Source: Phoronis pallida (lineage: Eukaryota; Phoronida; Phoronidae). From it: DNA of 15,105 nt. The notes beneath the pieces are model-generated. The model saw only the letters and a program-made list of their open reading frames with translations. It made no database searches and was not told the origin of the DNA. Numbering within the stretch: position 1 is the first letter of the stretch; the number at the start of each line of letters is the position of its first letter. Where the stretch lies: contig JAOXYC010030012.1 of NCBI GenBank assembly GCA_028565715.1, positions 1 to 15,105 of the forward strand, read 5' to 3'. Made by a program: the position numbers and the translations under genes. Below, one piece after another: positions 11,201 through 15,105 of the stretch.

Positions 11201-12305
11201 ATTTAACCAAAGGTATCAGTCTGGGTTAGCAAGGCTTGGTACTAGGGTACATTGACCCCCAGACCTATTTCATGGCCAATGATCTGATCACTCATTTTAC
11301 TAATAGCTTGACAATTGCTTGGACAATACCAAGGTGACAACTTCCTAAGTACTATTTAGACTGACCTGTGTAAAACTGGTAGTGCCAAGAAGGGTTTAAT
11401 CATTTGTTTACAAAACAAATACTGGTTGATAATGTTAATGGCCCTGGGGTATAAAACTCATGGTCAGTAGCCTCTATCGGATCAATATATGATTTTCTGG
11501 ACCACCGATTTTCAGCATTTTAAAAGTGTGAAATGCAATTGATATTGTTTTGAATAAATACTGTTCTTGACAGTTGAATTGCATAATTTCACACATCGCA
11601 TCAAAACGGTTAGTCGGTATGATCACAGAGGGCTCTTATTTACCAAAAGTGTTTGAAACAAAGAACATTTTCAATTTTTATATATTATTATATTATTTAT
11701 AATTGTGTTGTTCTTAAAATATTTTTAACAACTCATTGACTGTCAACAAAAAAGTTTTCAAACTGAAGATAAAGTTATCGTGCAAATTGAAAAGGAATTT
11801 TTAACATTGCTCAAAACGCTCAGTGGGTAGAAAAGGGATAATCCCTTGGGAACAGGCTGATAATCTGCTATCAAATCATTAATAAAGATTTCAACTGTCA
11901 CCATTTCACTTAAGTATTTACTAAGTAAATAAAGCTGATAAAAAACTATTTTGATGAGGCACTTTTAACTATAAATAGCCTGAATGTTGTAAATTGGTAG
12001 CTTTTGCTCAAACAATACCTCAAAAGTACTTTGCCTAAATTTAGATGTTAGTGTTCTTTTCAGGGATTTAAAAATGACAATCAGTGGTTTACTAGAATCC
12101 AAAAATTGCATTGCATAGGAACATTAACCTTTTTGCTTGTAAACTGTTTACAATAAACAATTGAAAGAACATGAAAAATCACTCATCACCGAGCCACTGG
12201 ATGTAAACTATGATAACAATCAACATTTGTAAACATTTTGTTTGAAAATTTGAAGAGACTTGCAATTGCATTGAAACTTACCCAGGTAAAATTTATTTTC
12301 TCCAT
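2116..12305 (-). CDS. SH2D5-like: SH2D5-like PTB-domain adaptor, spliced, 3' end missing
   Basis: Joining 12305-12282, 10249-10169, 6386-6309, 5279-5133, 4761-4465, 3960-3625 and 2288-2116 gives 378 codons in one frame, still open at the last donor. Residues 1 to about 130 form a PTB/PID fold: YIGSFSV first strand, LLIISLSGIKVCSNDGQ, MAHALKRISYATCDPDHCQF, then the C-terminal helix with LGNAFKMAY. From memory, human SH2D5 has YVGSFPV, LKFSLQGLKIYSGEGE and [20 protein letters not shown] at the same places, which is the basis of the name. Residues about 135-185 are charged and Gln-rich, probably coiled coil; the rest is a Ser/Asn/Pro-rich linker. PTB proteins bind NPXY-type or related peptides in cytosolic signalling scaffolds; the ligand here is unknown. 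SH2D5 ends in an SH2 domain, which is not found here and should lie left of position 1. Every junction through the exon 2288-2116 acceptor is phase 0. Another PTB family without SH2 remains possible. Confidence 0.75.
2289..3487. other. Intron sequence, nothing recognised
   Basis: This is most of the 1336-bp phase 0 intron between exons 3960-3625 and 2288-2116, ending in a good acceptor. AT-rich; no RNA gene or further exon was seen. The upstream end of the intron is occupied by a SINE copy. Confidence 0.6.
3488..3618 (-). mobile_element. tRNA-derived SINE, copy 3, abutting a splice donor
   Basis: On the minus strand this reads a head AAACAAGTGCAGAAAATA, a B-box-like GGTTCAATTCG (consensus GGTTCRANNCC, last base off), then a tail GATTTTTTCTGTAGAAAATT. 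The order and spacing match the copies at 9938-10083 and 5610-5724 (head AGTACAGAAATTA, tail GAATTTTTCTG). The A-box half is degenerate. It is in the same orientation as the adaptor gene, and its head may reach the donor region at about 3618, only a few bases from the exon end at 3625. Confidence 0.6.
3625..3960 (-). CDS. SH2D5-like: Exon: Ser/Asn-rich linker of the adaptor
   Basis: The acceptor GACAATTTCAG ends at 3961; 112 codons follow to GAA CCA GAG before donor GTAGGATGG. The peptide begins AKYGQRQHKQPLIGAMSN, then TPPPLVRNNSDDVFG, a long Ser/Asn/Asp-rich part (NLSSLTTGMRSYGSPVMALK), and ends with a tyrosine cluster ENYTYPDVSKYSVDEPE. It has no recognisable fold and is probably disordered. 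The Tyr-Pro (YTYP) and YSVD sites could be kinase targets that recruit SH2 proteins; this is inference. Phase 0 at both ends. A minus-strand SINE copy begins within a few bases of the donor. Confidence 0.82.
3996..4122 (+). repeat. Two 40-bp direct repeats, 87-bp period
   Basis: 3996-4035 and 4083-4122 both read AATCCAATAGRTGTCACTWA continued by CAGTCATTTGCSGTTTTCAG, with three mismatches in 40. Similarity continues about ten bases upstream (TTTGTxGAAA). They lie in the 504-bp intron between exons 4761-4465 and 3960-3625. Most simply, this is a local tandem duplication whose remaining sequence has diverged. Confidence 0.75.
4465..4761 (-). CDS. SH2D5-like: Exon: PTB C-terminal helix plus charged coiled-coil segment
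   Basis: The acceptor CTTCATTTTTTACAG ends at 4762. The 99 codons start AEELNAILGNAFKMAY, the long closing PTB helix that packs on the peptide groove. There follows PSFNELIEQQIEAQKQQF and a run rich in E, K, Q and R that ends RREERARRRSS, very likely a helical coiled coil, then a disordered EESNGNGNGDR patch. RRRSS fits a basophilic-kinase RRxS site. I end the exon at ATA TGG before GTAGGC because it keeps phase 0 and joins KKIW to AKYGQ of the next exon. The donor is weak. Two internal GTAAG sites (near 4577 and 4624) look stronger but would shift frame. Confidence 0.82.
5133..5279 (-). CDS. SH2D5-like: PTB domain exon: central strands
   Basis: The acceptor CTGTTTTTCAG ends at 5280 and donor GTACGCATT follows GAT GAG. 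The 49 codons start SVYMAHALKRISYATCDPD and continue HCQFSFLAREPKGSVNVQYC, HVFLTESPDE. The segment HALKRISYATCDPD is the hallmark 'H-x-I-x-R-I-S-x-x-x-x-D' region of PTB domains; FSFLAR and CHVF are the following strands. It is the exon with the closest match to remembered SH2D5 ([20 protein letters not shown]). Phase is 0 at both ends. Confidence 0.9.
5410..5445 (+). repeat. SINE head fragment
   Basis: CTGGCTATGTAGCAATC resembles the SINE head at 5609-5622 (AGGCTATGTAGCATT) and 9939 (TGGCTGATAGCGTT). With 5609-5622 it forms a direct repeat on either side of the hairpin at 5465-5608. It is too short to tell a truncated SINE from a duplicated insertion flank. Confidence 0.4.
5465..5608. repeat. 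Imperfect inverted repeat with 58-bp arms
   Basis: 5465-5522 and 5551-5608 are reverse complements with about 8 mismatches in 58, around a 28-bp loop. The ends read TAAAAAC and GTTTTTA and the innermost arm includes ATATATTTGTAGAGTAAA. It has no coding frame, so it is a fold-back or MITE-type insertion. It lies in the intron between exons 6386-6309 and 5279-5133. Confidence 0.75.
5610..5724 (+). mobile_element. tRNA-derived SINE, copy 1 (diverged)
   Basis: Head GGCTATGTAGCATTTAGAAT, then ACTAGGGGCTCGGTAGTTGG (A-box region), CTGTCATGCAAATACGA (matches the anticodon-arm region CTATCATGAAAATAGGA of the copy at 9938), and tail CCGAATTTTTTCTGTTTTTC. The B box is damaged (about GGATCCGAA). Orientation is opposite to the adaptor gene. 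Confidence 0.6.
5725..6308. other. Intron sequence, nothing recognised
   Basis: This is the rest of the 1029-bp intron upstream of exon 5279-5133, up to the GTTAGT donor at 6308. No exon, RNA gene or clear repeat was found. Confidence 0.6.
6309..6386 (-). CDS. SH2D5-like: PTB domain exon: strands 2-3
   Basis: The acceptor ATTTTTCTAG ends at 6387; 26 codons follow, ending GGA CAG before donor GTTAGTTT. The peptide begins GLTEKSKPVLLIISLSG and ends IKVCSNDGQ. This is the usual PTB pair of strands (hydrophobic V-L-L-I-I-S-L, then G-I-K-V) with a D-G turn. Both ends are phase 0, matching the neighbouring exons at 10169 and 5279. The preceding intron is 3782 bp and contains the 9637-9690 hairpin, the SINE at 9938 and the decayed MITE at 6714. 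Confidence 0.87.
6714..6801. mobile_element. Decayed short copy of the 832-1014 MITE-like element
   Basis: The left side (ACCATACATACTCAGGGTAT then GAGCC) and right side (GGGCTTATACCAGGGAGTG then ACCATATGGTA) face each other as degenerate versions of the 832-1014 terminal repeats TACCGTACACACCC-GGTATAAGCCC. The centre is only about 30 bp. Several mismatches mean it is old or a related family. An ATG-open frame on the minus strand through it (6757-6530) is taken as chance. Confidence 0.45.
6802..9636. other. Large intron, no gene recognised
   Basis: This is part of the 3782-bp intron between exons 10249-10169 and 6386-6309. Only short unconvincing frames are seen. Two adjacent small hairpins lie at 7135-7148 (CTCGGT-GA-ACCGAG) and 7151-7179 (ATTAGTAC, 13-bp loop, GTACTAAT). 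A C5/G5 palindrome AACCCCCAGGGGGTT is at 8885-8899. A very AT-rich tract lies around 7880-7970. Confidence 0.55.
9637..9690. repeat. Perfect inverted repeat, 23-bp arms
   Basis: 9637-9659 (starting ACTGAGCTCATATGAACTG) and 9668-9690 are exact reverse complements around the 8-bp loop ATTAAAAC. It contains SacI- and NdeI-type palindromes within each arm. Exact identity suggests a recent origin or a cruciform-forming insertion. It is within an intron. Confidence 0.9.
9769..9830 (+). repeat. SINE head fragment
   Basis: ATACTGGCTTATAGCCATAG followed by CGTTACAAAATTTATCAC matches the head of the SINE at 9938 (ATACTGGCTGATAGCGTTAA), 160 bp downstream, then diverges before the tRNA-like part. Probably a truncated copy. 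Confidence 0.4.
9938..10083 (+). mobile_element. tRNA-derived SINE, copy 2 (best preserved)
   Basis: Head TGGCTGATAGCGTTAATAAA, then a tRNA-like body at about 9978-10055. The body has a D stem GTGT/GCAC, an anticodon stem CTAT/ATAG with a 7-nt loop CATGAAA, and a perfect T arm CCGGG-TTCGATT-CCCGG containing the Pol III B box GGTTCGATTCC. The acceptor stem pairs only partly (AACCC/GGGTT) and the base before the anticodon is A, not U. It is therefore a SINE body rather than a working tRNA. The tail is CTGAATTTTTCTGTCTTTTC, shared with the other copies. Confidence 0.72.
10169..10249 (-). CDS. SH2D5-like: PTB domain exon: first strand and first helix
   Basis: The acceptor TTTCTTTACAG ends at 10250 and the exon reads TAC ATC GGC onward for 27 codons, then donor GTATAGTA follows AGG. 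The peptide starts YIGSFSVAGEDQNTRAQYV and ends REKLEELR. YIGSFSV is the characteristic PTB opening strand (family pattern YLGS/YVGS) and the amphipathic end QYVREKLEELR is the first PTB helix. Length is 81 nt with phase 0 at both ends, so skipping it would keep frame but destroy the domain. A SINE copy ends 85 bp downstream of its donor, in the next intron. Confidence 0.85.
10260..10796. other. Intron sequence upstream of exon 10249-10169, with poly-G run
   Basis: A 77-codon minus-strand frame (10547-10314) reads reasonably but has no recognised family and no convincing splice link, so it is not called. A 12-base G run lies at 10741-10752, preceded by GAATATT and followed by TCACTCTT. This resembles a collapsed version of the palindrome that begins at 10797. 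Confidence 0.5.
10797..10882. repeat. 86-bp near-perfect palindrome (fold-back element)
   Basis: 10797-10838 and 10841-10882 are reverse complements over 42 bp with one mismatch and a 2-bp centre. Ends read CCGGTGTACCAT, with GACCCCCATAG inside and GTGACCC at the centre. Flanks TAATAGTCC and TGATTAGTCC are near-identical and may be a target-site duplication. Non-coding; a fold-back or MITE-type element. Confidence 0.9.
10883..12281. other. Intron sequence, no gene recognised
   Basis: This is the rest of the intron before the exon at 12282-12305. An imperfect inverted repeat (GTGTGAAATGCAATT at 11526-11540 against 11577-11594) and an AT-rich tract near 11675-11705 are present. No coding exon was found. 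Confidence 0.55.
12282..12305 (-). CDS. SH2D5-like: Candidate first coding exon (proximal), MEKINFTW
   Basis: ATG at 12305-12303 (GGA before it, G at +4) opens eight codons, MEKINFTW, ending in phase 0 before the donor GTAAGTTT (12281 downward). Joined to 10249 it reads KINFTWYIGSFSV, which fits the start of a PTB domain and parallels the remembered SH2D5 segment TKFAQYVGSF. An in-frame TGA at 12314-12312, three codons upstream, marks this as the start. Upstream, GGCTGTTGCAG ends at 12339 and could be an acceptor, so this may be either a first exon or a second exon behind a 5' UTR exon. It cannot follow 15045-15016 as coding sequence because the frame meets a stop. The intron to the next exon is 2032 bp. 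Confidence 0.6.
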
Positions 12306-12338
12306 TCCTTGTCAATGTGTAATCTACCACGATAGTGT

Positions 12339-13948
12339 CTGCAACAGCCGATTTCTACACACTTTTTAAAGCTCTCAAATCACCGTTATATTTTTAGTCA
12401 CAAATTCAAATCAATAATCTATTGTCCCCTAACTCCCTAACTTTACAGACGGTTGAAAACTTCTTTGTTGACTTGTGTAGGAAGTCATACATTCCAACCA
12501 CATTCCACGCTTTCATCAGCACAAAAAATCAATAGCGAATGATACATCATATTACCGTGATAATAGCTTACTCTGAGTTGCGATAAGGTCAGGGATTTCA
12601 TAATTTTGTTGTATTATTAGGGTAATTTTACCATAGATAATAGTTTACAGTGTATTTCATGTCAGATCAAACGATGATTGTTATGCCTGGGGTATCTTGT
12701 GATCTAATAATTTAATATGTTTATACACATTAATTTATATCTCATAGAACTAGACAATAGCCTTATCAACCCCTCTGAGCCTGAAGCAAGCAGGCAACAA
12801 GTAAAAGACAAGAAATTTAGTTCAATCAATCTGCCATTTATGACAATTTGGTTTAAAAAGTTGTTATTTTTAGCTTGTAACCCAGTTTGTTACTAAGCAG
12901 ACTCAAGGCATTTCTGTTGGGTATCCATGCCCTTTACCAGTTCAAAGAAGAATTATGAAGAATTCACGGAATATTTTTTAGAACTTTGCATACCGAGCGA
13001 CAACATTTTACAATATTTAGAAATATCTCAGTTGGATATTATTTCCCTAATGATAATTCTTCATGTACACATTTCCGTGTTAAATTTTCTATTGTAATGT
13101 ACCTTGGAGTCATTTCTACCGAATGTTTTTATCAGAAAACTGGAGCCATTTCAACCCACCCACGCTTTTATCAGAAAACCGCTCAATACGAAAGTTTGAA
13201 ATCAGAAAACGGCTCAATACAAAAGCTTGAAATTGATACTTTGCCCCTAGCTAATCCCACTGACCCTGGGCAGACAGCTGTAAATTTAAAAATAAATTTC
13301 AAATTTCTCATGTTCCGCTCATTTAAACTGAAGTGAATTTTTATAGTTGGGTGTACTTTACATGTTTAAACTTGTCAGCCGAAAAACGGTTTGACATGCC
13401 TATGGCTCTTGATGTGGTGAAGCAGGTCATCTAATGTGACATTTAATTTAAAAAATTCAGATTTGGATGAAGATTTTGGTGTTTTTTGTGCACTATGACT
13501 CAATCATTCTTGATAGCTTGAAAGAAAAATCAAAGAAAATTGTTTTTGTTATTTAAAGGTATTGAGAGGAAACATGGTTCTACAGTCACCGGGATGAGGC
13601 TAATTGAACATTGTTTTGAAATATATGTGCACAAAAAAATTGACAAAAGGAACAACATTTTAGCTAGAATTGGCTCCCTTTAAGATTGACTAATGTTAGT
13701 AAATCACCTGCAGACAGTAAAGCATACACAATGCATCCAATTTGTATTAACAAACCATTAAACAGTCAAAACCAAAGATTCATGGTTAAAATATATCCTT
13801 CATGCTACTTTCCCATGAAAGAAAATATAAACAATGGATGAAGGTTATCAGGTGTTTTTTTCAAGCAAATTTGAATCAACAACTTGATATCATCTGTCTT
13901 ATTAGGTATTGAAATAGGTATGCTTTTTGACCAGAGGGGGCACCACCC
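12339..13948. other. No gene recognised; tandem 31-bp repeat inside
   Basis: This is intron for a transcript starting at 15045, or upstream region for one starting near 12305. The open frame 12986-13336 (+) crosses the tandem repeat and has no recognisable family. A loose 20-bp direct repeat (TTACCGTGATAATAGCTTAC, TTTACCATAGATAATAGTTT) lies at about 12554 and 12628. Confidence 0.5.
13170..13231 (+). repeat. Tandem 31-bp repeat, two units plus a partial third
   Basis: 13170-13200 and 13201-13231 (ATCAGAAAACSGCTCAATAC then RAAAGYTTGAA) differ at 3 of 31 positions. A partial earlier unit, TTATCAGAAAACTGG, starts at about 13129. A small local duplication. Confidence 0.8.
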
Positions 13949-14428
13949 ATGGGGTGTGGTAACATTGATGTTTCTTTCACTGGCACAGGTAACCAAAAGA
14001 ATGTTGATGGTCCTGCTAAGAATGCTCTTGGTAAATGGGCATATCATGCTGATGCATGTTTTGTGGTGTTGGTATCAGTGTTCTATGTGTGTGTTCTGTG
14101 TACACCATGGGAAAGAGGATACCATGCTGGCATCTTTATGACGGTCCAGACTGTATACATACAACTTGATGGCATATCTCACCATCAGAGGTTCATGTCG
14201 CAAAGTGTAAGGAATTTCAACTACTTTTGTGAATGGCATTACAAAAACTTGTCTTTAATGGACAAAAAACTCTGTTCAAGATTGAATGTCAACTTGAGCA
14301 ATTTTAAATGGTTGAAAGCTTCATTGGATGTGCTCTTTTCTTTACTTTTTGTGTACCCTAAGACCATGATGTCTAGTCTGGAAGTCACCACAAGCATGTT
14401 GGTGCACACAGGTGGTGGTGAACTTTGA
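13949..14428 (+). CDS. Unidentified 159-codon open frame, status uncertain
   Basis: An ATG-to-TGA frame of 159 codons, the longest simple open frame not belonging to the adaptor gene. The start reads MGCGNIDVSFTGTGNQKNVD and GPAKNALGKWAYHADAC; residues about 38-52 are hydrophobic (CFVVLVSVFYVCVLC), followed by an undistinguished middle and end. An in-frame TGA lies seven codons upstream. I recognise no domain. It lies inside the intron of the distal-start transcript, in the opposite orientation. It may be a small gene, a transposon remnant or chance. Confidence 0.22.
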   Translation: MGCGNIDVSFTGTGNQKNVDGPAKNALGKWAYHADACFVVLVSVFYVCVLCTPWERGYHAGIFMTVQTVYIQLDGISHHQRFMSQSVRNFNYFCEWHYKNLSLMDKKLCSRLNVNLSNFKWLKASLDVLFSLLFVYPKTMMSSLEVTTSMLVHTGGGEL

Positions 14429-15010
14429 CCTCTCATGGGACTTGTCTAATGTTGGCTAATGTTACCTACACGTGTAATGTATTGGGAACTTCTTGACATT
14501 TACTTGAACTCACAGTTCAATTAACTCTCAACAGTCTCAAACAAGGTGTTGGCTGAAGCTGAGTAATCAACTTATTTGAATAAACCATCACCATACACAT
14601 AACCCCACCCTCGTTAAAATTCCCCACCTTTTTAATGAAATCTCCATGATGTACTTGTCAGCCAAATCTTTTCAGTAACTTGCGCTCAAAAATTGAAAGT
14701 TAATGCAAAAGGCACTAGAGAAGGCCAAAGCCAGTTTTCTTAAAATCTCATGTCGAAATTCATGATGTTTTTATATAAATTTTAATCCAATACTCAGGAG
14801 ATATCATAAACCATTTGTTCATCTCAAAATCCATTATTCTGACAATCTGCACCATTTAGTCTCGCCATATGAAATCTACACAAGTCACAAAAGAGCAAAT
14901 CCATGTTACAGATCAGGACATAAGTGTCGCCTGGAGCATACAGTTGTACTCTTGACAGATACCGATCCAGGTACAAAAAATAAACATCTTTAATGAACAA
15001 AACAAACATA
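14429..15010. other. No gene recognised
   Basis: AT-rich sequence just inside the donor of the candidate distal exon (15016-15045). An open frame on the minus strand at 15045-14824 is only the read-through of that exon past its GTGAGT donor. Confidence 0.5.
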
Positions 15011-15015
15011 CTCAC

Positions 15016-15045
15016 ATGGGTGAACAATGAGCCTTTTTGTGCCAT
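15016..15045 (-). CDS. SH2D5-like: Candidate alternative first coding exon (distal), MAQKGSLFTH
   Basis: An ATG at 15045-15043 in good context (G at -3, G at +4) opens ten codons, MAQKGSLFTH, which end in phase 0 directly before a strong donor GTGAGTATG (15015 downward). An in-frame TGA lies upstream at 15069-15067, so translation would start here. Joined to the exon starting at 10249 it gives SLFTHYIGSFSV, a plausible first PTB strand. The F-T-x-Y pattern is the same as with the proximal exon at 12282-12305. The upstream part would be 5' UTR running off the right edge; a TTATTCAG at 15062-15055 could also act as an acceptor. The intron would be 4766 bp. A chance ATG next to a GTGAGT cannot be excluded without transcript data. 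Confidence 0.45.
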
Positions 15046-15105
15046 GACAACAAACTGAATAAATCCTCAACAAATCCTTTCAATTATCCGCCTTGTTTCA
15101 TAAGA

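Noticed and set aside
12986-13336. 116-codon plus-strand frame
   Set aside because: It starts at a non-canonical position, crosses a tandem repeat and shows no family features.

Overview
This window is animal genomic DNA, AT-rich and intron-rich, probably from a marine invertebrate. I infer this from spliced exons with GT-AG borders, tRNA-derived SINE copies and small fold-back DNA elements. The species cannot be fixed from the sequence. No bacterial-type operon, CRISPR array or rRNA gene is visible.

The main feature is one spliced gene on the minus strand, running from about 15045 down to 2116 and continuing off the left edge. Six consecutive coding exons (10249-10169, 6386-6309, 5279-5133, 4761-4465, 3960-3625, 2288-2116) join in a single open frame. 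They encode an N-terminal phosphotyrosine-binding (PTB/PID) domain, a highly charged and probably coiled-coil segment, a Ser/Asn-rich linker, and an exon with an RPLPATP SH3-ligand-type motif. The PTB part matches what I remember of vertebrate SH2D5, a PTB+SH2 adaptor, almost segment by segment. The expected C-terminal SH2 domain is not seen and would lie left of the window. Two possible start exons, at 12305-12282 and 15045-15016, both end in phase 0 before a good donor. They would give MEKINFTW or MAQKGSLFTH directly in front of YIGSF, so alternative first exons are likely.

The introns hold most of the other structure. There are three clear copies of a tRNA-derived SINE (about 5610-5724 +, 9938-10083 +, 3488-3618 -) plus head fragments. 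There is a 183-bp MITE-like element with 27-bp terminal inverted repeats (832-1014) and a decayed mini-copy (6714-6801). There is an 86-bp near-perfect palindrome (10797-10882), a perfect 23-bp-arm hairpin (9637-9690) and a 58-bp-arm imperfect hairpin (5465-5608). Short tandem or spaced direct repeats lie at 3996-4122 and 13170-13231.

Outside the gene, the left end (1-333, plus strand) carries a coding-like but interrupted reading frame of unknown origin. An unexplained 160-codon open frame lies at 13949-14428 on the plus strand. The remaining long stretches show no recognisable gene.
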